DNA of 64,000 nt from Lentzea nigeriaca (GCF_016907955.1 NZ_JAFBCX010000025.1:1-64000), one strand, 5' to 3'; counted from the first letter of the stretch, positions 14,819 to 23,174 are shown. Numbers and translations: made by a program. The notes: generated by a model from the letters alone, not told the origin.

Positions 14819-17219
14819 ACGCGCGGACGTAACCCTCGCCGCGTTGTGCCACCCGCCACAACAGGGTGCCGCCCGCCAGGCAGGCGAGCAGGACCGGCAC
14901 GTACGGCACCCCGAGGTCGACCAGCGGCAGGTAGATCGCCCAGTGCGACAGGTAGATGTACAGCGACGCGCTCGCGATGACGGCGACGACCCGCAGCACC
15001 GCGCGGGGCGCCACCACGCGAGGCACGAAGAGCAGCAACAGGAACCCGCACATGATCACGGCTTCGCGCACCGGGTCGTCGAAGTAGCCCGGGATCACAG
15101 CGAGGGCGAGGGCGGCGGTCAGCAAGCGCTGCCTGGTCGTGGCCGAGCGGTGTGCGAGCCAGCCCAGCGCGAAGAACCATGCGACTCCGTGCGTGCTCAG
15201 CGCCCGCTCGGGAAACTCGGCGGTGTCGTGCGCGAAGAGGTGCGCGACCAGGGCCACCAGCACGGCACCCAGCGCGAAGGCGAAGCGGTGGCGGCGTTCC
15301 GCGCGGCGCACCGCCGGGATCAGGAACAGCGCGCCGAGCAGGAGCAGCAGCTGCACGAGCACCTCGACGTACCAGTACCCCCAGGTGCCGTGGTGCAGGT
15401 AGTTGTTGACCAGCAACACGTTCGAGGTCACCACGTCGTCCCGCACGGCCGACCGCCAGCTGATCCACGCGACCGCGGGCACGGCGATGCGCGCGGCACT
15501 ACGCAGGACCGCACCACCCGCGTCCACACTGGACAGTCCGAACCGGGCGAAGCTCCATCCGGCGATGGCCAGCAGCAGATGCGCGCCGCCAAGGACGTGG
15601 TAGACCCCGATGTGCGACCCGACGATGAGCACGATCGCCAAGGCGCGCAACAGGATGTTCGTCTCGACGGTCGGCGCGCCCCCTCTGCCGGTGGTCGCCT
15701 CGAGGTCGCTGATCGCGGTGGTGTGCCAGTTCGCCGGCAGCTCACCGAGCAGCCGTTCGAGCCGGATCGACATCTGCACGTACGACATCGAGTCACCGCC
15801 GAGCGACACGAACGTCGCATCGTCCTCGACATCCGCGAGGTGCAGTACTTCGCAGAACAGCGCGCGCACTGACTGCTCGCGGGGCTGTGTGTCGCTTGCG
15901 ACGGGAATTCCGGTGTAGTCGAGCTTTCCGTTGAACAGGCGTGGCAGCTCAGCGAGTTCGACGACGCGCACGCCCGATGCGGGCAGACCGGACACCCGCA
16001 CGACGAGCTCCCGCACCCGGTCAGGCTGCGCCGTCGTGGCGACCAGCAGGCCCTGGTCGTCACCGGTGCAGGCGACCTCGTGCCCGTGACTGCCCAGGAT
16101 CCGCTCGATCCGGTCGAGGTCGACCCGCAGCCCGAACGGCTTGACGAACCGGCTGGTGCGCCCCACCACCTCGTAGAGCCCGTCCGAAGCCCGCCGCACG
16201 ACGTCACCGGTCTCCAGCTCCTGCACAACGCGCCCCAGTGCGAGATCTGCCGGGCCGGTCGCGTAGCCGAGCATGACGTTGGCCCCGCGGTAGACCAGCT
16301 CACCCTCGTCCCCGCCACCTCGGATCGCGAACTCGCCGCCGGGCACGGGCCGCCCGATCGCCGACGGCCGGGTGGCCGCCAGCTCCGGTGGCAGGTAGGC
16401 CATCCTCGCAGTCGCTTCGGTCTGCCCGTACATCACGAAGAGCCGCCAGCCCCGCTGCTGACCAAGCCGCGCGTACCGCCGCACGTGCTCGGGCGCGAGC
16501 CGCCCTCCCGCCTGCGTGACGTAGCGCAGCGACGGCAGCTCCGGCAGACCGACGCGATCAATCAGCTCGAACGTGTGCGGCACACCGTGCAGACTCGTCG
16601 CGCCCACCGCACGGGCCAGCGTCCAGAACTCCGGCTCGACCACCGATCGGTCGGACAGCGCCACGGCCGCGCCGCGGGACAGGTTGCTGTTGAGGATGGA
16701 CAAGCCGTAGCAGTAGTGCAGCGGCAAGGAAAGCAGCGCGCGATCGGTGTCGCGGATGTCCAGGTACTCGGCGATAGCCTCTGCGTTGGAGGCCACGTTC
16801 TCCGCGGACAGTCGCACCAGCTTCGGCGACCCCGTCGACCCGGAGGTCGACAACAACAGCGCCAGCTCCTCGTGCAGGTCGTGCGCCGTACCGGACCGGC
16901 GCTGCACCACCCTGCCACCACGACACACGACGTCAGGGTCGTAGGCGGCGGTCAGCGTCTCGACGTGCTCGGCGCCCGCCAGCAGCACCGGATGGCCACC
17001 CCGCAGTGCCGCGAGGTACGCCACCACAGAGTCGACATCGTTCGTGGCCGCGAGCAGTACCAGGCGGCGTTCATCTCCCAGCACGCCCGCGACCTGTGCG
17101 ACCCGGTCGTCGAGCTCGCGGTAGCTGAGCTGGGCACCGCCAGGAGAGATCAACGCGGCCCGGTCGCCGTGCGCGGACAGATCGGAGGCGAACGAGACAC
17201 GCGTACGTTCCTGCAACAC
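14736..17219 (-). CDS. Adenylation - carrier - membrane acyltransferase (AT3) fusion protein under an iron box
   Basis: 827 residues in three parts. (1) An AMP-binding adenylation domain, about 1-440, with STSGSTGSPK, MYGQTEATARM, ELETGDVV, GRTSRFVKPFGLRVDLDRIE and the catalytic lysine in LFNGKLDY (about K432). (2) A carrier domain about 445-515 with the phosphopantetheine serine in FVSLGGDSMSY (about S477). (3) A ten-helix acyltransferase-3 domain, about 520-810, beginning with the R-x10-H motif (RALAIVLIVGSH). The logic resembles DltA-DltC-DltB in one chain: activate an acid, load it on the carrier, transfer it across the membrane to an outer acceptor. I prefer the GTG at 17219, with GGAGG 5 nt upstream, over the ATG at 17270. 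Substrate and acceptor unknown. Confidence 0.8.
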   Translation of the reverse strand: MLQERTRVSFASDLSAHGDRAALISPGGAQLSYRELDDRVAQVAGVLGDERRLVLLAATNDVDSVVAYLAALRGGHPVLLAGAEHVETLTAAYDPDVVCRGGRVVQRRSGTAHDLHEELALLLSTSGSTGSPKLVRLSAENVASNAEAIAEYLDIRDTDRALLSLPLHYCYGLSILNSNLSRGAAVALSDRSVVEPEFWTLARAVGATSLHGVPHTFELIDRVGLPELPSLRYVTQAGGRLAPEHVRRYARLGQQRGWRLFVMYGQTEATARMAYLPPELAATRPSAIGRPVPGGEFAIRGGGDEGELVYRGANVMLGYATGPADLALGRVVQELETGDVVRRASDGLYEVVGRTSRFVKPFGLRVDLDRIERILGSHGHEVACTGDDQGLLVATTAQPDRVRELVVRVSGLPASGVRVVELAELPRLFNGKLDYTGIPVASDTQPREQSVRALFCEVLHLADVEDDATFVSLGGDSMSYVQMSIRLERLLGELPANWHTTAISDLEATTGRGGAPTVETNILLRALAIVLIVGSHIGVYHVLGGAHLLLAIAGWSFARFGLSSVDAGGAVLRSAARIAVPAVAWISWRSAVRDDVVTSNVLLVNNYLHHGTWGYWYVEVLVQLLLLLGALFLIPAVRRAERRHRFAFALGAVLVALVAHLFAHDTAEFPERALSTHGVAWFFALGWLAHRSATTRQRLLTAALALAVIPGYFDDPVREAVIMCGFLLLLFVPRVVAPRAVLRVVAVIASASLYIYLSHWAIYLPLVDLGVPYVPVLLACLAGGTLLWRVAQRGEGYVRAFMRDRRARLRRRPGPLAHQAPAVCSHR

Positions 17220-17284
17220 TGCGACCTCCAACCGGCGGGCGACGAACCACGGCCGGAGGAGAATATGCATAGGCTACCCAAACT

Positions 17285-17303
17285 GAAAGATAGCCTGACC
17301 TAA
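17285..17303 (-). promoter_or_regulatory. Iron box before the adenylation-carrier-acyltransferase gene
   Basis: On the minus strand the 19-mer beginning TTAGGTCAGGCTATC matches 14 of 19 positions of the actinobacterial iron box, including an unbroken TTAGGT and AGGCTA. It is 65 nt upstream of the preferred GTG start, the only gene it can serve on that strand. No coding signal is seen from here to the next gene end at 17559. Confidence 0.65.
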
Positions 17304-17558
17304 GTACGTGTGTGACGGTCGTAACCATGGCACAGTCCGGATGCTGGGCGCGCTCTCGTTCACCATCCCTGCCGCGGTCCGCCACGCAACGATGGCAAGG
17401 GTGGTCCGCGTGGTGGAGGCAGGCGGGAACACCCGGCAGGTACCAGTGGAACTCGGCACCCAGAGCTGTGCCTACGCGGCGGTTCGAATGGACTCGACGG
17501 TACGGAGACGGTCGCGCTCGGCGGTGCCGGGCGAGTCCCGTCCTCGCAACCGAGCATC

Positions 17559-18104
17559 TCAGGAACCTGGCGCGGTCACACCCTCATCCGAGATCGAACC
17601 GGTGGCGCCCTGAGCAGTGACGTCCGACTCCTCGTCGTGATGTCCGAGTCGGGCGGTCTCGGTGGCACCCACGCCCAACGTGATGTCAGCCGACGAGCGG
17701 CTCGACTCGCACGCGATGTCGGCCCACACGGTCTTGCCAACGGTGCGGGTGGTGACGCCCCAGACCTTGGACACCCCGTTGACGATGGTCAGTCCGCGCC
17801 CTCGGGTCTGGCTGATCCTGGAGTGGCCCAGTACCGGCAGCGCGGGTGAGCTGTCGTCGACCTCGATCCGGACCGAACAGGATTCGTACTGGCGCCGAAG
17901 CCGGATCTGGCACGGGGGCTGGCCGTGGTCGTAGGCGTTGGTCACCAGCTCGGTGGCGACGAGCAACACGTCGCAGAGCTCGTCGATCGTGAGGTCGGCC
18001 AGCGCTTCGGCCGTCCAGCGGCGCACCATGACCAACGGTGGGATGTGGTCGCTGAGATCAAGCACCAGCGGGTCGGATCCGTCCGGGTCGTCGCCGCTGC
18101 TCAT
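17559..18104 (-). CDS. Anti-sigma-factor-type ATP-binding protein (RsbW/HATPase_c)
   Basis: 181 residues. The GHKL ATPase core is visible as N box LLVATELVTNAYDHGQ, G1 box RIEVDDSSPALP and G2 box RGRGLTIVNGVSKVWG. Proteins of this size with only this domain are usually serine kinases or anti-sigma factors in partner-switching circuits; Streptomyces-type genomes carry many. The C-terminal about 45 residues are low-complexity and acidic. GGGAGAGCC precedes the ATG. It is divergent from the subtilase gene and no anti-sigma-antagonist partner is adjacent. Confidence 0.8.
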   Translation of the reverse strand: MSSGDDPDGSDPLVLDLSDHIPPLVMVRRWTAEALADLTIDELCDVLLVATELVTNAYDHGQPPCQIRLRRQYESCSVRIEVDDSSPALPVLGHSRISQTRGRGLTIVNGVSKVWGVTTRTVGKTVWADIACESSRSSADITLGVGATETARLGHHDEESDVTAQGATGSISDEGVTAPGS

Positions 18105-18214
18105 GGCTCTCCCTCGTGCCCATTGCTGCTGTAGGCATCCGAAGCCTTTCGGTACCCCACGCCGCGCCCTTCAAACCGAGCCGCGGCAGCGATTGTGAGA
18201 GTCGTTCAGGTGTG

Positions 18215-18242
18215 TGCACCTGTACTGCACCCGATCTGCACC
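18215..18242 (+). repeat. Three phased TGCACC repeats in the divergent promoter region
   Basis: TGCACC occurs at 18215, 18226 and 18237, each copy 11 bp after the last, so all face the same side of the helix. They lie 77-104 nt before the subtilase start and about 110 nt before the anti-sigma-type gene on the other strand. This looks like a binding site for a cooperative activator or repressor. Confidence 0.4.
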
Positions 18243-18318
18243 CGTAGTCGCGGCCGAAACGGGCAATCCCGCCTGAGTCCACATAGGACGCTTTTTGTCA
18301 TGCAGGGGAGATCCCACC

Positions 18319-19869
18319 ATGTTCGCTACACGAGTGGCGATGTTGCTGGTTGTCACAATGACGGGGCTGGGTGTGGCCGCGGGTGCGGCCGATGCCTCGG
18401 TGCAGGATCCGATCCGGCCAGTGCAGGGAAAAATCGTGAAGGACCAGTACATCGTGGTGCTTCCTGATTCGGTCGCCGAGCCCTCGCTCGTCGCGGATCT
18501 GCTGGCCACTCTGTACGGCGGGAAGGTGCGCCAGACGTGGTCGGCCGCACTCAAGGGATTCTCAGTGGAGATACCCGAGGCCAATGCGCGACGGCTGGCC
18601 GCCGACGCCCGTGTCGCGTATGTCGAACCGGTCGTCGAGATGGGGCTCGCCGACACCCAGGCCGGCGCGCCCTGGGGCCTCGATCGGCTGGATCAGCGCA
18701 CGCTGCCGCTGGACACCAAGTACGGCTACACCACAACCGGCGGCAATGTCACCGCCTACATCCTCGACACCGGCATCCGCACCTCACACACGGACTTCGG
18801 CGGCCGGGCCAGCGTCGGCTTCGACGCGATCGGTGACGGCAAGAACGGCCAGGACTGCCAGGGCCACGGCACGCACGTCGCGGGCACCGTCGGCGGCACC
18901 AGGCACGGGGTTGCGAAGCAGGTCAAGCTGGTCGCGGTGCGGGTGCTCAACTGTCAGGGCTCGGGCACGAGCGAGCAGATCGTCAGCGGCATCAACTGGG
19001 TGACACAGAACGCACGCAAGCCCGCTGTGGTCAACATGAGCCTCGGCGGCGGCGCGAACTCCACGACAGACCAGGCGGTGCGCAACTCGATTGCCGCGGG
19101 TATCACCTACGCGGTCGCCGCGGGCAACGGCGACGCCCAGGGCGTGGCCCAGGACGCCTGCACCGTCTCACCAGCCCGCCTGCCCGAGGCGATCACCGTG
19201 GGCGCGGTGGACAAGACCGACATCAAGGCCTCCTTCTCCAACTACGGCACCTGCGTCGACATCTTCGCCCCCGGCGTCTCCATCACCTCCTCCACGTTCG
19301 CGAGTGACACCTCCACCGGGTTGATGAGCGGCACCTCCATGGCCACACCGCATGTGGCCGGAGCGGCAGTGCTGCATCTGGCGGCCAACCCGACCGCCAC
19401 CGCCGCCCAGGTCCAGACCGCCTTGCTCACCACCGCCACCACCGGTTCCGTCGCGAGCGCCATGACCGGATCGCCGAACCGCCTGCTCTACACCGGTGCC
19501 GCAGCGACGACGCCCCTCGCACCGCTGGTGTACTCCACCACGTCCGACGTGGCGATTCCCGGCACAGGCACGATCACCAGCCCGATCACGGTCTCCGGCC
19601 GCGCCGGCAACGCCCCGGCCACGCTGAGGGTGACCGTCGACATCAAGCACACCGCGCGGGGCGATCTGACCATCGACCTGCTTGCGCCCGATGGCAGCGC
19701 CTACCGCCTGCTGACCGCGAAGGAAGCGGACACCACCGACAACCTGGCCGCTCCCTACACCGTCGACGCCTCCAGCGAGACCGCCAACGGCACCTGGCGG
19801 CTGCGCGTCCAGGATGTGTACCGCCCCACCGACACCGGCTACGTCGATTCCTGGCAACTCACCTTCTGA
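18319..19869 (+). CDS. Secreted subtilisin-like serine protease (S8) with C-terminal P domain
   Basis: 516 residues. Order: signal peptide (1-27), inhibitor I9 propeptide (about 36-105, YIVVLPDS...VAYVEPV), S8 catalytic domain (about 115-395) and a proprotein-convertase P domain (about 410-516, TVDIKHTARGDLTIDLLAPDG). The triad is Asp150 (YILDTGI), His183 (GHGTHVAGT) and Ser340 (GTSMATPHVAG), with oxyanion Asn270 (AAGN). It is an exported, self-processed endopeptidase of the proteinase K/aqualysin group. AGGGGAG precedes the ATG at 18319, favoured over an in-frame ATG 24 nt earlier. Phased TGCACC repeats upstream suggest specific regulation. Confidence 0.9.
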   Translation: MFATRVAMLLVVTMTGLGVAAGAADASVQDPIRPVQGKIVKDQYIVVLPDSVAEPSLVADLLATLYGGKVRQTWSAALKGFSVEIPEANARRLAADARVAYVEPVVEMGLADTQAGAPWGLDRLDQRTLPLDTKYGYTTTGGNVTAYILDTGIRTSHTDFGGRASVGFDAIGDGKNGQDCQGHGTHVAGTVGGTRHGVAKQVKLVAVRVLNCQGSGTSEQIVSGINWVTQNARKPAVVNMSLGGGANSTTDQAVRNSIAAGITYAVAAGNGDAQGVAQDACTVSPARLPEAITVGAVDKTDIKASFSNYGTCVDIFAPGVSITSSTFASDTSTGLMSGTSMATPHVAGAAVLHLAANPTATAAQVQTALLTTATTGSVASAMTGSPNRLLYTGAAATTPLAPLVYSTTSDVAIPGTGTITSPITVSGRAGNAPATLRVTVDIKHTARGDLTIDLLAPDGSAYRLLTAKEADTTDNLAAPYTVDASSETANGTWRLRVQDVYRPTDTGYVDSWQLTF

Positions 19870-19979
19870 ACCGGACTCACGGTCCGCACCGCAACCCAAG
19901 CCAACTCATCACGACGAGTCGGCGGCGATACCTGCGGGCAGGATCACAAACCTCAACGACAGCTGGGAGCACAGACAAC

Positions 19980-20009
19980 GGGGCATCCGGGGACTATCCG
20001 GGATGCCCC
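19980..20009 (+). terminator. Terminator after the subtilase
   Basis: GGGGCATCC (19980-19988) pairs with GGATGCCCC (20001-20009) around a short loop, 111 nt after the subtilase stop codon. The rest of 19870-20289 shows no gene apart from the palindrome at 20223. Confidence 0.7.
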
Positions 20010-20222
20010 GTTCCGATGGCCCGCGAGACGCGTCGGAGTATCGCCACGCTCGAACGACGGAAGTCGGACACTGTCTCGAACTTCGTCGACTGGCTCGGCC
20101 CGAACGCGATCCTCGGACAACGAAGACCACTCCTCGGGTCAGCTGTCCGGCGGCTCCCAGATCTGGTTCGACTGCGACGTGAGGCCCCGGTACCGCAGCG
20201 GCGTCACTGTTCGTCGTGTGCG

Positions 20223-20238
20223 TCCCCTGAACAGGGGA
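20223..20238 (+). promoter_or_regulatory. Perfect 16-bp palindrome upstream of the diguanylate cyclase
   Basis: TCCCCTGAACAGGGGA is perfectly self-complementary and ends 51 nt before the GTG start. The position suits an operator, though a small hairpin in the transcript is also possible. Confidence 0.35.
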
Positions 20239-20289
20239 AACGCCCTCGACAGCCGGGAAAGTCGCGACAGCTGTACTTAGGCTCGGGCA

Positions 20290-21333
20290 GTGGTCACCAC
20301 GCATCGGCTCCCGTCGCGGAGCCCCCGCGCCGCCGCCCGCCAGTGCGGTGCGCTGTTCGCGCTCGCCGGTGTCGTGACGCTGCCCGGCATCCTGTCGCTG
20401 CCCGAGCGGGCGTCGTTGTTGCTCGCGATCGGGGCGGCCGATCTTGTCTGTGCACTGGTGGCGTGGACGCTGCCGTGGCAACAGTGGTCGCCGCTTTGGC
20501 CAGCGACCTTGTCCGTTCCCGCGTTCATGGTGATCGCGCTGGCGACGTGGACGATGGGCGGCTACATCAGCGGGACCGCGCCGTTCCTGCTGTTGGTGTT
20601 CGTGTGGGTGGGGCTGAACTTCCCGCCTTGGGTGACGTGGGCGATCACGCCGCTGGGCACCATCGCCTACGTCGTCCCGCTGGTCGCGAGCCAAACGGAG
20701 CGCGTGGTGATCGGCAGCGTCTTCGTCATGATGCCGGTGGTGGTCGGCATCGCGCTGCTCGTCGGCAGGCAGATCGCGGCGGTCGAGGCCGCGCGGGACG
20801 ATGCGATCCGCCTGGCCCGCACCGACGGGCTCACCCACCTGCGCAACCGCCTGGCCCTCAACGACGACTTGGAAGCGATCCACGCCCGTGCCATCAGGAA
20901 CCACTCCGGGTACGCGGTCGCGCTGTTCGACGTCGATTTCTTCAAGCGCTACAACGACAGCCAAGGCCACCTGGCAGGGGACGAGGTGCTCCGCCAGGTC
21001 GCCGCCATCTTCACCACGAACACCCGGAAAGCCGATCTGGTGTACCGGTATGGCGGTGAGGAGTTCCTCGTCCTGTTGTCCGACCAGGATCTGGCTTCCG
21101 CAGTAATCGGTGCCGAACGGGTCCGGGCGGCTGTGGAAGCCCAGCGCATGCCACACCCGCACGGCCTGGGCGGTGTCGTCACGGTGAGCGTCGGAGTCGC
21201 CGCCTTCACCGCTTTCCACCCGCAAGACCCTGACGCGGTGCTCCGCCACGCGGATGACGCCCTCTACCGCGCCAAGGAAACCGGCCGCAACCGGGTCTGT
21301 GCCCCCGCGCCGCGGGAATCGTTGGCTGACTGA
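20290..21333 (+). CDS. Membrane-bound diguanylate cyclase (GGDEF)
   Basis: 347 residues. About six hydrophobic segments (residues 20-165) precede a single GGDEF domain (about 175-340). The active site is GGEEF at 255-259, an accepted variant. The inhibitory I-site RKAD lies at 246-249, the canonical five residues before it. LFDVDFFKRYND carries the metal- and GTP-binding residues. The enzyme would make cyclic-di-GMP from two GTP with product inhibition. No sensor domain other than the membrane part is present. The start is GTG; a cytosine-to-membrane signal input is not identifiable. Confidence 0.9.
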   Translation: MVTTHRLPSRSPRAAARQCGALFALAGVVTLPGILSLPERASLLLAIGAADLVCALVAWTLPWQQWSPLWPATLSVPAFMVIALATWTMGGYISGTAPFLLLVFVWVGLNFPPWVTWAITPLGTIAYVVPLVASQTERVVIGSVFVMMPVVVGIALLVGRQIAAVEAARDDAIRLARTDGLTHLRNRLALNDDLEAIHARAIRNHSGYAVALFDVDFFKRYNDSQGHLAGDEVLRQVAAIFTTNTRKADLVYRYGGEEFLVLLSDQDLASAVIGAERVRAAVEAQRMPHPHGLGGVVTVSVGVAAFTAFHPQDPDAVLRHADDALYRAKETGRNRVCAPAPRESLAD

Positions 21334-21351
21334 CAGCACTCGAGGATGACG

Positions 21352-21616
21352 TTCGAGCGGCCGGTGACCTTCCTGGTCGGGGAGAACGGATCCAGGAAGC
21401 CCACGGCGAAGGCCTTCACTGAGGCGTGGGGGCTCGACGCCTGGGGGCGGGCTGGGCGGAAGTACGTCAACGACCGATCGAAGGCCCCGCGCTCGGCCTC
21501 GGATCGGTCCGCGGACCAAGCGTAAGGGCTACTTCCTGCGCGCGACACCGCGTTCGGGTGGCGCCGGTACATGGCGGACGCCCGAGGCCTACCTGCGCTA
21601 CGCCGTTGAGGAGTAG
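21352..21616 (+). pseudogene. Decayed AAA/ABC-type ATPase fragment
   Basis: VTFLVGENGSRKPTAKAFTEAWGL clearly descends from VTFLVGENGSGKSTL-type ATPases, but the P-loop GKST has become RKPT. A frame change is needed before the next recognisable piece, KGYFLRA (21524 on), and a stop follows at 21614. The Walker B half is missing. It is non-functional. Confidence 0.6.
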
Positions 21617-21866
21617 CGGTGCACGGAGACCTCAGCGACGTCCACGCCCAGTTCCGCGAATGGATGCGCGCGAGAACTTGCAGCGAGCCGCGGCGCACTT
21701 CGGGCTTGAACTCGCCGGCGAGCCGCGGCTCGGCTGGATGGACCGCTCGATCGGCGCGACCACCCGATCCATGACAACGATGCCACCTGGCTGGTCTCCA
21801 ACGCCTGGGGTCGGCAAACCGTCCCCACTCTCGACCGACTCCTCGAACTCGCACCCAGCCAAGACT
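21617..21866 (+). other. Unassigned gene debris
   Basis: Two short coding-like stretches appear in different frames. One (about 21672-21762, LQRAAAHFGLELAGEPRLGWMDRSIGA) resembles the N-terminus of actinobacterial small-molecule phosphotransferases. The next (about 21768-21870, HDNDATWLVSNAWGRQTVPTLDRLLELAP) I cannot assign. Neither forms a gene. Confidence 0.4.
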
Positions 21867-21870
21867 TCAG

Positions 21871-22242
21871 CTACGGAGCGGTGCCCTCGCCATCCTCGCC
21901 GCCATGCCAAGCGACGATCGTGGCGATGCCGGCCGGACCGGCCACGGCGAGGGGTGCGGGCGATGTCTTTGTCGCCGGAACGCTCGCGAGGGCGTGCATC
22001 GGTCCGCCCACGACGCAACGGGTGCGCTCGGTACCGAGGGCGGTGTCCCAGAACCGCACCGTGCCGTCATCTCCGCCGACGGTGAGGAAGGCCTGACCGT
22101 CGGACAGCCGCACCGCCGCTGCCGCCCGGACTCTTGGCCCATCACCATCGCATACGGCAACGTCAAGGAGAGGCAGAGGTTGCTGCGCGCGAGGCCAACA
22201 GCGCGAAACAGCGGGGTTTCCATGTCGACCGAGCCGTGGCAT
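21871..22242 (-). pseudogene. WD40-repeat protein fragment
   Basis: One recognisable blade remains: VGGDDGTVRFWDTALGTE, with a partial blade after it (GGPMHALASVP...PLAVAGPAGIATI). It has no start region, no further repeats and no partner domain. It is a leftover of a larger propeller protein on the opposite strand to the neighbouring fragments. From here to 22433 nothing else is recognised. Confidence 0.55.
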
Positions 22243-22433
22243 GAAACCATGGTGTCCGGTCTTGGAGGAACCGCACTCTTCCCTCGCTCGTGTGCCATCG
22301 CCCGCTGATGACGTCTCACAAAGCGATCAGTCCGCGCCAAACACTCAAGGGCGGCATCTCGGCGGAGTGCACAGGCTGGGACACGGTGCGCCGGGAAATG
22401 GTGCCGTTCCCGGCGTTTGGGGTGTCGCTGTCC

Positions 22434-22874
22434 TCACCGGCCTGAGCCGAGCGATTGCTGAATGCCTGTGCACAACCGGTGCAGCACTCGTTGGTCTTCC
22501 TCGGACAGCCCTACCTCGCACACCATGCGAGCCGGGATGTCCCATGCGTCCCGCTGCAGGGCGCGACCCGCCTCGGTCAGTGTGACCACGAGCTTGCGCT
22601 CGTCAGCTGCGTTCCTCGTGCGGGCGATCAGGCCCTTTTGCTGCAGCCGCTTGAGGATGGGGGTGAGCATCGGCGAGTCGAGCGTGGTGCGGCGACTCAG
22701 CTCGACGACACTCACACCGTCCCGTTCCCACAGCGACAGCATCACCACGTACTGCGGATAGGTCAACCCGATCGGCTCGAGCAGCGGGCGGTACGCGCGC
22801 TGAATCGCCTGCACGGTGGTGTACAGGGCGAAGCACGGCTGGTCGTGCAGCCGGTGAGCGATGGGGTCCGCCAT
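22434..22874 (-). CDS. MarR-family regulator, OhrR-like redox sensor
   Basis: 146 residues. The N-terminus DQPCFALYTTVQAIQRAYRPLLEPIGLTYPQYVVMLSLWE matches OhrR closely, with the peroxide-sensing cysteine at position 14 conserved. The winged helix follows (VVELSRRTTLDSPMLTPILKRLQQKGLIAR, wing RNAADERKLVVTLTE). OhrR proteins repress organic-peroxide defence genes until that cysteine is oxidised. Here the partner is not an Ohr peroxidase but the heme-protein gene 8 nt upstream, so the pair forms a compact oxidative-stress operon. The tandem dyads at 23148-23174 are the probable operator. Confidence 0.85.
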   Translation of the reverse strand: MADPIAHRLHDQPCFALYTTVQAIQRAYRPLLEPIGLTYPQYVVMLSLWERDGVSVVELSRRTTLDSPMLTPILKRLQQKGLIARTRNAADERKLVVTLTEAGRALQRDAWDIPARMVCEVGLSEEDQRVLHRLCTGIQQSLGSGR

Positions 22875-22882
22875 GGTGGTCG

Positions 22883-23122
22883 TCAGCGCCAGTAGTTGTT
22901 GGCCGCCGCGATAGTAGCGAATTCGATCGCCACCACCTGCGCCACGGCGATGAGCGAGTCGGCGTTCTCCGCGTAGACCGTGCGCAGCCGCCCGCGCACC
23001 TCGGCGTCCGGCTGCGTGGTCTTCACGCTCAGGCGGGCCAGCCTAACGGCCAATGCGCGCCCCTCTTCGGGCGTGTCGGTGAGCAACGACCCTCCAGGCA
23101 CCAGTTCCACCGCGGCTCCCAC
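22883..23122 (-). CDS. Hexameric tyrosine-coordinated heme protein (HTHP) homologue
   Basis: 79 residues, the size of HTHP. The core TPEEGRALAVRLARLSVKTTQPDAEVRGRLRTVYAEN... continues as ADSLIAVAQVVAIEFATIAAANNYWR; by memory this aligns through nearly its whole length with the marine HTHP that forms a ring of six and binds heme through a tyrosine, here the Tyr in TVYAEN. That protein has weak peroxidase/catalase activity. The start is GTG with AAGGA 9 nt upstream. Co-transcription with an OhrR-like regulator points to a role against peroxides. Confidence 0.8.
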   Translation of the reverse strand: MGAAVELVPGGSLLTDTPEEGRALAVRLARLSVKTTQPDAEVRGRLRTVYAENADSLIAVAQVVAIEFATIAAANNYWR

Positions 23123-23147
23123 GATTCGTCATCCTTCCCACAGATGG

Positions 23148-23174
23148 TTAACGCGTTAATGATTAGCACGTTAT
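23148..23174 (-). promoter_or_regulatory. Tandem dyad operator for the HTHP-MarR operon
   Basis: TTAACGCGTTAA (23148-23159) is a perfect palindrome, and a related TTAGCACGTTAT (23163-23174) follows with centres 15 bp apart. Both are AT-rich islands in GC-rich DNA, 26 nt before the GTG of the heme-protein gene. This is what MarR/OhrR-type dimers bind. Confidence 0.6.

Noticed and set aside
14736..17219. Nonribosomal peptide synthetase or siderophore cluster
   Set aside because: Only one adenylation and one carrier domain are present, with no condensation or thioesterase domain and no siderophore genes nearby; the partner domain is a membrane acyltransferase.
21264..21854. 196-codon minus-strand frame across the GGDEF end and gene debris
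   Set aside because: It begins inside debris, overlaps the 3' end of the cyclase gene and has no recognisable fold.
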